A DNA stretch of 64,000 bases. Source: Bacteroidota bacterium (GTDB taxonomy: Bacteria; Bacteroidota; Ignavibacteria; Tepidaquicellales; Tepidaquicellaceae). The stretch's first letter is position 1. Each line of letters starts with the position of its first letter. The translations under genes and the position numbers were made by a program. The stretch is from contig JAFDZO010000011.1 in assembly GCA_018266845.1 (NCBI GenBank), positions 204,366 through 268,365 of the forward strand, read 5' to 3'. Of the stretch, positions 26,107 through 33,665 are shown piece by piece. The notes under the pieces are model-generated. The model saw only the letters and a program-made list of their open reading frames with translations. It made no database searches and was not told where the DNA came from.

Positions 26107-26898
26107 TTACTTCCCTTTAGCTTGCCGTTCGTGCTCTACTTCAAGCTCACGCTCCACCGCTTCGTGCGCTTCTTTATCAGTTCGAGCTAAAAACTCCCTT
26201 ATTACCTTATCCTGAGTTTCCACAAGCTGCTGCGGCGTTCCGAAGAAATACGTTTTCCCCTCGTGCATCATTGCCACATGGTCGGCAACATCATACACGC
26301 TGAAAATATCGTGCGTTACCACAATAGATGTTACCTTGAGCTTTGTTGCAAGCTCTTTTATCAGGTCGTCTATCTGGTCGCTCATCACGGGGTCAAGTCC
26401 GGTAGTCGGCTCATCGTATAAAATGTATTCGGGATTAGTCGAAATCGCCCTTGCCAGCGATACGCGTTTTTTCATCCCGCCCGATAAATCAGAGGGCTTC
26501 ATCCGCTCTATTCCCGGCAGCCCCACCATCTCAAGTTTTTCCGCGACGATTTTATCAATCTCCTTCTGAGATAGCCGTTCGTTTTCCTTCAGCGCAAGCC
26601 CTACGTTTTCGCCCACGTCCATCGAATCGAACAGCGCCGCGCCCTGAAACAAAAATCCGATTTTCTTTCTCATTTCATAAATATCTTTTTCCTTCATCGC
26701 CGCCATGCTTCTTCCCTCGAACAGAATATCTCCGCTGTCAGGTCTCAGCAGCCCGACAATATGCTTCAGCATAACCGATTTTCCGCAGCCGCTCCGCCCT
26801 ATAATAACAAGTGTCTTCCCCGTTTCGATATTCATATCAACGCCCCTCAAAACCTGCTTCGACCCGAAACTCTTTGTAATGTTTTTTATTTCAATCAT
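26107..26898 (-). CDS. ABC transporter ATPase, MlaF-like
   Basis: Cytosolic ATPase of an MlaFEDB-type phospholipid transporter, 263 residues. Walker A GRSGCGKS, signature LSGGMKKRVSLARA, Walker B ILYDEPTTGLDP and H-loop VVTHDIFS are intact. VMLKHIVGLLRPDSG and FQGAALFDSMDVGENV are typical of MlaF rather than other ABC ATPases. The usual mlaE permease and mlaD genes are not next to it: a repeat cluster lies upstream and a terminator downstream. Confidence 0.88.
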   Translation of the reverse strand: MIEIKNITKSFGSKQVLRGVDMNIETGKTLVIIGRSGCGKSVMLKHIVGLLRPDSGDILFEGRSMAAMKEKDIYEMRKKIGFLFQGAALFDSMDVGENVGLALKENERLSQKEIDKIVAEKLEMVGLPGIERMKPSDLSGGMKKRVSLARAISTNPEYILYDEPTTGLDPVMSDQIDDLIKELATKLKVTSIVVTHDIFSVYDVADHVAMMHEGKTYFFGTPQQLVETQDKVIREFLARTDKEAHEAVERELEVEHERQAKGK

Positions 26899-27000
26899 AG
26901 GTGAATAAAATAAGGAAAAGCTTTTCTACTTTATAGGGAGAAAAATATATTGAGGAGAACCCTTATTATTTGAGAAAAATATTTTGTAAATTAATAATCT

Positions 27001-27039
27001 GTTCCCCTCCTTTTCAAGGAGGGGTTAGGGGTGGTTTAA
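27001..27039 (+). repeat. GGGGTGGTTTAA-type palindromic repeat, copy 1
   Basis: GTTCCCCTCCTT and AAGGAGGGG pair closely around TTC; TTAGGGGTGGTTTAAT follows. This is the cleanest type A copy. Confidence 0.8.
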
Positions 27040-27064
27040 TGAGTAACAGTTTTCTCAGCATTCG

Positions 27065-27104
27065 TTAAACCCCCTCTAACTCCCCCTTAGCAAAGGGGGA
27101 GAAC
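27065..27104 (-). repeat. Same repeat family, type B, copy 2
   Basis: Reads TTAAACCCCCTCTAACTCCC then CCTTAGCAAAGGGGGAGAAC, an inverted copy in which the arms are CCCCC/GGGGG rather than CCTCC/GGAGG. Confidence 0.78.
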
Positions 27105-27146
27105 AGTTAATTTCTTTTCTAATTAGCTAGAAGTAGTTTATAATAC

Positions 27147-27175
27147 TTTTGAAGGAGAGGACAGGGGTGGTTAAT
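27147..27175 (+). repeat. Same repeat family, partial copy 3
   Basis: TTTTGAAGGAGAGGACAGGG followed by GTGGTTAAT keeps only the right half of a type A copy. Confidence 0.6.
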
Positions 27176-27180
27176 CAATA

Positions 27181-27251
27181 TGTTCCCCTCCTTTTCAAGC
27201 TAACATGTATCAGAGTCCCGCTTTAGCGGGAGAGGGGTTAGGGGTGGTTAA
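27181..27251 (+). repeat. Long repeat copy flanking the DUF559 gene on the left
   Basis: TGTTCCCCTCCTTTTCAAG is followed by an extra ~32 bases containing the hairpin TCCCGCTTTAGCGGGA, then AGGGGTTAGGGGTGGTTAAT. It faces a matching inverted copy at 27642-27711, so the pair brackets the nuclease gene. Confidence 0.8.
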
Positions 27252-27266
27252 TAAAATCTAAAAATT

Positions 27267-27641
27267 ATGAAGCTTTTCAACAAAACAATTCTCAAAGAAA
27301 AAAGACAAGCGCTCAGAAACAACGCAACCTTATCTGAAAAAATTTTATGGAGTAAATTAAAGAAAGGAAATCCGTTTAATTTAAAATTCAGAAGACAATA
27401 TAGTATCGGAAATTACATTGTGGATTTTTATTGTCCTGAATTAAAATTAGCGATTGAGATTGACGGCGATTCACACTTTCAGGAAGGCGCAGATAAAAAA
27501 GATTTTACAAGAACTAATTTTCTTGAAAGAGAAGGAATAAATTTAATTAGATTTACAAACAATGATGTTAAGAAAAATTTGCAGCAGGTTTTGGAAGAGA
27601 TAAATAGAGAAGTTGAGTTGTTAAAACAAGGCAGTCATTAA
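27267..27641 (+). CDS. DUF559 (Vsr-like, PD-(D/E)xK) endonuclease-domain protein
   Basis: 124 residues, a free-standing DUF559 domain. The core is LWSKLKKGNPFNLKFRRQYS, then NYIVDFYCPELKLAIEIDGD, giving the catalytic pattern D...ExD as in very-short-patch-repair-like nucleases, then LIRFTN and a C-terminal helix. A DNA nickase or nuclease activity is inferred from the fold. No methylase or restriction partner is nearby. The gene is bracketed by ~70-bp inverted repeats starting 15 bases before its ATG and ending 70 bases after its stop, which looks like a mobile unit. Confidence 0.85.
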   Translation: MKLFNKTILKEKRQALRNNATLSEKILWSKLKKGNPFNLKFRRQYSIGNYIVDFYCPELKLAIEIDGDSHFQEGADKKDFTRTNFLEREGINLIRFTNNDVKKNLQQVLEEINREVELLKQGSH

Positions 27642-27711
27642 TTAAACCACTCCTAACTCCTTTCCCGCTAAAGCGGGACTCTCATAAGTCTTAGCTTTCA
27701 AGGAGAGGAAC
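27642..27711 (-). repeat. Long repeat copy flanking the DUF559 gene on the right
   Basis: Inverted relative to 27181-27251 and sharing its extra insert with the TCCCGCTTTAGCGGGA hairpin and AAGCTAA. Differences are scattered single bases (for example AAGGAGTTAGGAGTGGTTTA for GAGGGGTTAGGGGTGGTTAA). Confidence 0.8.
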
Positions 27712-27764
27712 AATATCAGATTATTGAAGATTGAGACATCATAATTTCAAAACTTTATTGGGGT

Positions 27765-27830
27765 ATGTTCTCCCCCTTACCAAGAGCCTGTCCCGCACTT
27801 GTTGCGGGAGGGAGTTAGAGGGGGTATAAC
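27765..27830 (+). repeat. Type B repeat copy with nested hairpin
   Basis: GTTCTCCCCCTTACCAAG, then an inserted hairpin TCCCGCACTTGTTGCGGGA, then GGGAGTTAGAGGGGGTATAA. It has the same nested plan as the two copies around the nuclease gene, but with type B arms. Confidence 0.75.
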
Positions 27831-27849
27831 GAATAATTATAATAAACAT

Positions 27850-27889
27850 TAAACCACCCCTAACCCCTCCTTGCTAAGGAGGGGAACAA
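27850..27889 (-). repeat. Type A repeat copy
   Basis: TTAAACCACCCCTAACCCCT followed by CCTTGCTAAGGAGGGGAAC; inverted orientation, arms intact. Confidence 0.78.
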
Positions 27890-27904
27890 CGTCTTAAATC
27901 TTCT

Positions 27905-27930
27905 CGTTGCGATGCTCCGGCTTCGCAACG
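27905..27930. repeat. 26-bp hairpin repeat, loop TCCG
   Basis: CGTTGCGATGC, loop TCCG, GCTTCGCAACG. One mismatch in 11 pairs. It closely resembles the tandem-array unit at 24.7 kb. Confidence 0.8.
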
Positions 27931-27959
27931 TTTATTTCCACGCATCAAATCTATTTCTA

Positions 27960-28009
27960 AGTGGGAAACGGGGCTCAAACCTGTGACATTCAGAGCCACA
28001 ATCTGACGG
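27960..28009 (-). pseudogene. 3' fragment of a tRNA-His
   Basis: On the minus strand the segment reads as tRNA positions ~25-73. A perfect anticodon stem TCAGA/TCTGA encloses loop TTGTGGC with anticodon GTG (His). A variable loop, a T-arm (ACAGG, loop TTTGAGC, CCCGT, one mismatch) and the acceptor strand TTCCCAC follow. Upstream the D-arm and 5' acceptor strand are absent; unrelated AT-rich sequence takes their place. It cannot form a functional tRNA. Such 3' pieces commonly mark integration sites. Confidence 0.62.
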
Positions 28010-28059
28010 TTATAAAAATAGTTGGATTCTAAATATTGTAGTATTTTAATGACTATGAA

Positions 28060-28100
28060 TATGTTCTCCCCCTTACCAAGGGGGAGACAGAGGGGGTTTA
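28060..28100 (+). repeat. Type B repeat copy
   Basis: ATGTTCTCCCCCTTACCAAG then GGGGAGACAGAGGGGGTTTA; direct orientation. Confidence 0.75.
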
Positions 28101-28115
28101 TCGACTTTTCAAACA

Positions 28116-28155
28116 TTTAACCACCCCTAACCCCTCCTTGCTAAGGAGAGGAACA
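28116..28155 (-). repeat. Type A repeat copy
   Basis: TTTAACCACCCCTAACCCCT then CCTTGCTAAGGAGAGGAAC; inverted orientation, facing the copy at 28060. Confidence 0.78.
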
Positions 28156-28220
28156 GAGTCAGAGACTTTCATCTCTGTTTCATTCTGAGAGTAAATTATT
28201 TAGAAATCCCTCTACATAAC

Positions 28221-28256
28221 AAAAAAACTCCATCCTGCTTTTTGCAAAATGGAGTT
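28221..28256 (-). terminator. Terminator-like hairpin with no assigned gene
   Basis: On the minus strand AACTCCAT and ATGGAGTT pair (8 bp) and are followed by a U run. Upstream on the same strand (28257-28400) only an unrecognised 60-codon frame is present. This could end a small RNA or be a gene remnant. Confidence 0.55.
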
Positions 28257-28605
28257 AAGTGCCGCTCCCTCTAAAAAATCTTCAGAGGAAATCCAATCAG
28301 TACTTCGCCAGGCAAATAAATATTGCAGTACCGATTTTTTTGCCAAGGGTAATAATCCGCCGCTCCTTATACATCTTCTTGCGTGAAACAGCAAAATTAC
28401 TACTTATACAAAATTACATTTTTATTTTTCTATTTTAAAATTTATCAGGGAAGTATTTTGATTAATTCAGGGTATTTTATTTTTGATTTGTGAGGTACGG
28501 AGTATTGAGTTGCAGGTATTGAGTATTGAGCAAATCCGGTTTTAGCCGGTGTATCGGTTAGTTTGTCAGCCATCCCCTGCCCCAGTTGTTAAGTTTTACT
28601 TTACT
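28257..28605. other. Gene-free stretch
   Basis: No supported gene. It holds two GCCGCTCC motifs (near 28262 and 28370), a short inverted CCTCT/AGAGG pair and AT-rich filler. Nothing beyond this is recognised. Confidence 0.6.
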
Positions 28606-28696
28606 CCATCCCAAACCCCCGTTTGGGACGGCAATAAACTCGTAAACAACTTATGCCTGTGATTATTACTCCGTCCCAAACCCCCGTTTGGGACGG
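28606..28696. repeat. Two direct copies of a 26-bp hairpin, loop CCCC
   Basis: Copies at 28606-28631 and 28671-28696, 65 bases apart. Each is CC(A/G)TCCCAAAC, loop CCCC, GTTTGGGACGG, followed by CAATAAA. The second is a perfect 11-bp stem; the first has one mismatch. Confidence 0.85.
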
Positions 28697-28788
28697 CAAT
28701 AAAAATACCGGGTAAAAAATCTATATATTCTCAGAACTTAACAGCTCTGCTTAACAAAGAGGAGGAAATGGGAAAAAAATTATTGATT

Positions 28789-28818
28789 ACCGGCTTGCCG
28801 GTCCCGCCTTGGCGGGAC
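28789..28818. repeat. Two abutting short hairpins
   Basis: ACCGGC-TT-GCCGGT overlaps by two bases GTCCCGCC-TT-GGCGGGAC. They lie just after the stop of the helicase gene (minus strand) and could aid termination, though no long U run follows. Confidence 0.6.
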
Positions 28819-28837
28819 TAATTGCGCGAAGCGAAAG

Positions 28838-30652
28838 TTATCTCTTCGGTTTTGCAACTTCAAGATTTACATTAACGCCTTTAATGCGTTTATTGTTCAT
28901 CTGCTCGATTACATCTCTTGAGTATTTCTTTTCAATTTCAATAAAGCTGAAGCTATCGAGCATGCTTATCTCGCCGATTGCCTTTGCAGGAACAGTTGTC
29001 TCCCCTGCTATTGCGCCGACAATATCCTTAGGCTGAATTTTGTCTTTCTTGCCGCCGTTGAAAAACAATCGCACCATATTGCCCGATGAAGAGCCTCTGC
29101 TGTGGTCGCCGCCTCTGTCTCTATCTCTTCCGCGGTCGCTTCTTCCGTCGCGTCTGCCGTCTCTATCGCCGTAGTTAGCGCCTTCGCGGTTGCCTCTGTT
29201 TTCGTTTCTGTCTCTCTTGTCGCCCCTTTTGCCGTCTCGTCTATCGCCTCTTTTGCCGTCCCTTCTGTCATCGCGTCTGTCTCCGCCTCTTCTGCCCTCA
29301 CCTCTTTCATCCCTTGAAGAAAAGTTTTTCAGCTCATCTTTTTCGGGAAGCTCGGTCTGGGTTTTTAAAATCATGTTCAGCACACCGGAAGCAATATCTA
29401 TTGTATCGTATTCATCGTTCATAAGTTTTTCGATAAGCGGTCTTACCTTAGAGGCATCCTGCCTTATTTCTTCAATTGATTCTTTTATTTCGGTAATCAT
29501 CTGAGTATCTCTTATTTCTTTCACGTCGGAGATAGTCGGAATATCCTGCTTAACAATTTTCGTTTTTGTGTAGCGTTCTATATCGCGCAGCTTGTAAAAC
29601 TCCTTGCCTGAAATAAAAGTAAATGCCTGTCCTTTTCTTCCTGCGCGGGCAGTTCTGCCTATGCGGTGAACGTAATACTCTTCATCCTGCGGCATATCGT
29701 AATTGAAAACTGCATCAATATCGTCAACGTCAATTCCGCGTGCGGCTACATCGGTAGCGACAAGAATTTCAATCTTGCCGGAACGGAACTTTGCCATTAC
29801 TCTATCGCGGAAAAGCTGCTTCATATCTCCGTGCAATCCCTCTGCTGCATAACCCCTTGCCTGAAGGTGAGATACAAGCTCATCAACTGCGCGTTTTGTA
29901 TTGCAGAATACAAGCGATAAAACAGGATTGTGAATATCGAGCAAGCGGGTAAGCACTTCAAGCTTCATTGAGTTGCGAAGCTCGTAAAAATATTGATTGA
30001 TGTTCGGAACGGTAAGCTCTTTATGAACAACTTTTACAAGCTCAGGCTCCTGCTGATATTTTTTTGTAAGCTGCATTATCGGCGGAGGCATCGTAGCGGA
30101 AAAGAAAATCGTCTGCCTTTCTTCAGGTATGGATTTTAATATCTCTTCAATGTCGTCTCTGAATCCCATGTTGAGCATTTCATCGGCTTCATCCAGCACA
30201 ATCATTTTCACGTGTGAAAGGTCGGCTGTTTTTCTGTTAATGTGGTCAATCATTCTTCCTGGAGTAGCGATGATAATCTGAACGCCTGCCTTAAGCGAGC
30301 GGATTTGTCTATCGATTGACTGCCCTCCGTAAATGGGAAGTATGTGAATACCTTTTTTATATTTAATAAGCTTTGCCATTTCCTCGGCGACCTGTATAGC
30401 AAGTTCGCGCGTGGGGCATAGCACAAGCGCCTGAGTTTTTTTGGAGTGCGCGTCAATGAACTCGGCGATGGGAATTCCGAAAGAAGCGGTTTTTCCCGTT
30501 CCGGTCTGCGCCTGTCCGATGACATCTCTGCCTTCAAGTATAAATGGAATTGCTGCCGACTGGATTGGTGTTGCTTCTTCAAAGCCCATTTCGGCAATGG
30601 CTTTTTGTGTTTCTTTAGATAAAGATAATTCTTCGAATTTTAATGTTTGCAT
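28838..30652 (-). CDS. DEAD-box RNA helicase (DeaD/DbpA-like)
   Basis: ATP-dependent RNA helicase of 604 residues, probably for ribosome assembly or cold-stress mRNA unwinding. Motifs: Q motif ATPIQSAAIP, Walker A AQTGTGKT, DEAD in VLDEADEM, SAT in FFSATMP, and HRIGRTARAG. After residue ~440 comes a low-complexity Arg/Asp/Gly stretch (DRRDDRRDGKRGDRRDGK), and the last ~75 residues form a DbpA-type RNA-binding domain (VRLFFNGGKKDKIQPKDIVG). Open frames across the Arg-rich repeat on the other strand are artefacts. Confidence 0.95.
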   Translation of the reverse strand: MQTLKFEELSLSKETQKAIAEMGFEEATPIQSAAIPFILEGRDVIGQAQTGTGKTASFGIPIAEFIDAHSKKTQALVLCPTRELAIQVAEEMAKLIKYKKGIHILPIYGGQSIDRQIRSLKAGVQIIIATPGRMIDHINRKTADLSHVKMIVLDEADEMLNMGFRDDIEEILKSIPEERQTIFFSATMPPPIMQLTKKYQQEPELVKVVHKELTVPNINQYFYELRNSMKLEVLTRLLDIHNPVLSLVFCNTKRAVDELVSHLQARGYAAEGLHGDMKQLFRDRVMAKFRSGKIEILVATDVAARGIDVDDIDAVFNYDMPQDEEYYVHRIGRTARAGRKGQAFTFISGKEFYKLRDIERYTKTKIVKQDIPTISDVKEIRDTQMITEIKESIEEIRQDASKVRPLIEKLMNDEYDTIDIASGVLNMILKTQTELPEKDELKNFSSRDERGEGRRGGDRRDDRRDGKRGDRRDGKRGDKRDRNENRGNREGANYGDRDGRRDGRSDRGRDRDRGGDHSRGSSSGNMVRLFFNGGKKDKIQPKDIVGAIAGETTVPAKAIGEISMLDSFSFIEIEKKYSRDVIEQMNNKRIKGVNVNLEVAKPKR

Positions 30653-30932
30653 TTATTTCGTGCGTTGTATTAATTTGTATAAGTAATCTGAAAATAAATT
30701 TCGCGGGATTTGCCTTCGCCGGCAAATAACTATGGAATGGCTAAATTTATAGCGGATTTAATTATTGTAAAATAAAGAAAATAAATGAAAATAGATAGGA
30801 CATCTGCATTACGAATGAATGATTGAGCATTTAACATTAAAACATAAATAAGTATTTTCGTGGAATTATTTATTGAATGTAAGGTTTACATTATAAGGTT
30901 ATAAATAAATTTTATATAGGAAAGAGCCCTAA

Positions 30933-32657
30933 ATGAAAAAATTAAGACTGCCAATAATTTTAGCGTTTATATTTGTACTAATAAACGAGTCGCAAGCAAT
31001 GAATGAAAAAAACTATTTAGAAGATGAAAAATTCAAAATAGTCTTTGTCTCTTCGTCCTGGTCTTTAAAATCCGACTGGCTTGATGAAATAAAAAATAAA
31101 TGGGGAGCAACGGGAGTTTCCCTTTTTATACCATGGATTCAAAATGAACCGGTCGAAGGTAAATTCGATTTTAGGAGGCTTGACTCCAATCTAAGTCTGA
31201 TTAAAAATCAAGGTCTTGATATAAACATTAGAATTCCGATGGGTTTTGAATACCCTGAATGGATTACAAAAAACGCAGACAATAAGTTTTCAAAGAATGA
31301 CTATCAGCTAAATAAGCAGGGCGAAATTTTCAAGACGGATTACGTTCCTACAGGAGTTTTAAATTTTGCATCCGAGACTTCTAAAAATTGCATGCTAAAC
31401 TACTTAACTGCAATAGTCAAACATTTTAACGAACTAAGAGAATCAGGATATGATATCAAAGAAATTGTTCCTTCGGTTGACCCTGATGCAGAATTTGAAT
31501 ATACTTCCGGTTTTATGCTGGGATATTCGAGTTTTGAGAAAAATTTATTCAGAAATTATTTAACTAGAAAATATAACAATGATGTTAATTTATTAAATTT
31601 TAAGTGGAAAGCTTCTTTCAAAAATTTCGAAGAAATAGACCCTGCAATTTACAACTGGGAAAAAGCTTCTCTACAAAATTATAATATTTCAGCAGGTCGT
31701 TATGATTGGATGAAATTTAGAACAGCTTCTCTTAAGAGCTTTATTGACGAATGCGCACAAGTAATCCACAGCTATAATTTCAAAATGGGATTACAGCTTG
31801 GCTCAATATGTGATGAATATATAGAATATAGAGGATGGTACGACCCGACTTCCCTTCTTGAAAATGTAGATGCGGTAAGAGTGGCTGATATAGCAGAGTA
31901 CAGACCTAACTTTAATTTCTCCGCAGATTACCTTCGCACACTTTGCAATTACTGGAGTGAAAGGAAGAATAAAAAAATAAGTTTTTCGAGCGAATCAAAT
32001 TGGGCAGGATATCCCAAACCTCATGGATATTCACCGGAAAGATTGTGTTCCGACTGGGACTCTCAATTAAAATCATACTATGAAAAAGGTTCAGATGCCC
32101 ATTACGTTATGGGATGGTATCTGGATTGGAATACACTAAATAAAATAAAAGCATTCGGAGAAGGAGAATATAAAAATTGGCGTACTACTTTAAATGAATT
32201 TAGTAACAAAAATAGAATTAAGGTAAAATATGATAAAGCAGTTTATTTAAGTTCCGACTACGCTTTTTATTTTGGTAACATACATACGGATACAACTATT
32301 GATAAAAATTATTATTTGAAATTTAAATTATACAATTCAATAGTGCCTCGATTTCAATATAAAGAAAACGAAAGAAATTATGATAATCATTCGGACATTT
32401 TAACGAACTACATTCTTGAAAACTCTCCTGAGGTTTTAAATAATTATAGCACTTTTAGCTTTACACTGAGCAGTGAAGTAATCCCAAATACTGCCTATGC
32501 AAATTTAATTGCTGCAAATTATACTGCAAAGTTTATGAACGGAACAGAATGGTCATCAAGTTCGGGGAGTACTCAAACTGTAGTTAATCCCGGAAAATAT
32601 AATGAATACAAAAACACAAGAAACAATAAGATACTCATTAATAAAATGTTCAAATGA
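30933..32657 (+). CDS. Exported beta-galactosidase-like glycoside hydrolase (GH42-type barrel)
   Basis: 574 residues with a signal peptide (LPIILAFIFVLINESQA). The N-terminal half matches the TIM-barrel start of GH42 enzymes: WGATGVSLFIPWIQNEPVEGKFDF, then an I-R-I-P strand. Likely acid/base is E187 or E189 in PSVDPDAEFEY; likely nucleophile is E354 in ISFSSESNW. The C-terminal ~150 residues are not recognised. It appears more AT-rich than its neighbours and is a lone gene, so recent acquisition is possible. Substrate unknown. Confidence 0.72.
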   Translation: MKKLRLPIILAFIFVLINESQAMNEKNYLEDEKFKIVFVSSSWSLKSDWLDEIKNKWGATGVSLFIPWIQNEPVEGKFDFRRLDSNLSLIKNQGLDINIRIPMGFEYPEWITKNADNKFSKNDYQLNKQGEIFKTDYVPTGVLNFASETSKNCMLNYLTAIVKHFNELRESGYDIKEIVPSVDPDAEFEYTSGFMLGYSSFEKNLFRNYLTRKYNNDVNLLNFKWKASFKNFEEIDPAIYNWEKASLQNYNISAGRYDWMKFRTASLKSFIDECAQVIHSYNFKMGLQLGSICDEYIEYRGWYDPTSLLENVDAVRVADIAEYRPNFNFSADYLRTLCNYWSERKNKKISFSSESNWAGYPKPHGYSPERLCSDWDSQLKSYYEKGSDAHYVMGWYLDWNTLNKIKAFGEGEYKNWRTTLNEFSNKNRIKVKYDKAVYLSSDYAFYFGNIHTDTTIDKNYYLKFKLYNSIVPRFQYKENERNYDNHSDILTNYILENSPEVLNNYSTFSFTLSSEVIPNTAYANLIAANYTAKFMNGTEWSSSSGSTQTVVNPGKYNEYKNTRNNKILINKMFK

Positions 32658-32739
32658 GGAAATATAATATCTTGTGAGTGAAATTGTATTACATTTTTCA
32701 TTTGTTTTCAATTGGGTATTTTAAGTATTTACTAAAAGC

Positions 32740-33555
32740 TTGGATACCAAAAAACTAAAGAAAAGACCGATAGGCGTATTTGATTCCGGTATCGGCGGAT
32801 TGACGGTTGCGAAGTCGCTGTTCGATATTCTTCCGAATGAAGATATTATTTATCTTGGAGATTCTGCGCGATTACCCTATGGAACGAAGTCAAAGGAAAC
32901 GATAATTTTATATTCAATCGAGTGCCTTAAATTTCTCCTGAAGAAAAATGTAAAGTGCATCGTTATTGCATGCAACACTGCTTCGGCAAATGCTCTGCCG
33001 TTTCTTCAGAAGATAACAAAGATTCCTGTTATCGGCGTGATTGCTCCGGGCGCTGAAGCCGCAGTGAACAAATCGAAGAGCGAACGAATAGGCGTGATTG
33101 CAACGATGAGCACGGTACAGACTGACTCATATAAAAAGGAAATTCATAAAAAGAATAAAGGGGCAAAGGTTTTTTCGAAGGCATGCTCGCTATTTGTACA
33201 ACTTGCAGAAGACGGATGGACGGACAATAAAATTGCCGAGCTTGTTGCGAAGGAATATCTGAGTGAATTCAAAAGTCTTGATATAGATACTCTTATTTTA
33301 GGATGCACACACTACCCTATTTTAAAAAGCACCATACAGAAAGTTTTAGGCAGAAAGATAAAATTGATTGATTCAGGCGAAGAGACTGCAAAGCAGGTGA
33401 AGGAGATTTTGATTAACAAAGAATTATTAAATCCGCAGAAAAAAGCAGGTGAACATAAGTTTTTCGTAACGGATTTTCAGAATAAGTTTAAAGAGATAAG
33501 CGAGAGATTTTTAGGAAGAAAGCTGGGAAAAGTTCAGAAAATAAAACTGACTTAA
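32740..33555 (+). CDS. murI: Glutamate racemase
   Basis: Makes D-glutamate for peptidoglycan. The two catalytic cysteines are in VIACNTASAN and LGCTHYPIL, and the start motif IGVFDSGIGGLTVAKSL is intact. 271 residues. The start is a TTG at 32740, chosen because the family motif begins about 12 residues later and no in-frame ATG lies nearby upstream. Confidence 0.94.
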   Translation: MDTKKLKKRPIGVFDSGIGGLTVAKSLFDILPNEDIIYLGDSARLPYGTKSKETIILYSIECLKFLLKKNVKCIVIACNTASANALPFLQKITKIPVIGVIAPGAEAAVNKSKSERIGVIATMSTVQTDSYKKEIHKKNKGAKVFSKACSLFVQLAEDGWTDNKIAELVAKEYLSEFKSLDIDTLILGCTHYPILKSTIQKVLGRKIKLIDSGEETAKQVKEILINKELLNPQKKAGEHKFFVTDFQNKFKEISERFLGRKLGKVQKIKLT

Positions 33556-33563
33556 ATAATAAA

Positions 33564-33656
33564 CTAAACACGAAAACACAAAAGACACAAAATTCCACAA
33601 AATATTTTTTGAATTTTTGTTTAGTGTATTTAGTGATTTTAGAGTTTTAGTGTTAA
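33564..33656. repeat. Imperfect AT-rich palindromic element
   Basis: Left half TAAACACGAAAACACAAAAG and right half TTTTAGAGTTTTAGTGTTAA are imperfect inverted complements with GTG(T/A)TTT periodicity. It fills the murI-pyrE gap and ends ten bases before the pyrE ATG. It resembles the other CTGTG-type elements in style but not in sequence. Confidence 0.45.
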
Positions 33657-33665
33657 ATTATAACA

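Noticed and set aside
27960..28009. Functional tRNA-His gene
   Set aside because: The D-arm and 5' acceptor strand are missing; only the 3' part is recognisable.
28212..28394. 60-codon minus-strand gene
   Set aside because: No recognisable features; kept only as an unexplained transcribed-looking unit.
26900..28840. Insertion sequence or transposon
   Set aside because: No transposase frame on either strand; only the small nuclease gene and palindromic repeats.
29008..29310. 100-codon Ala/Thr/Glu-rich frame inside the helicase gene
   Set aside because: Shadow of the Arg/Asp/Gly repeat in the helicase tail.
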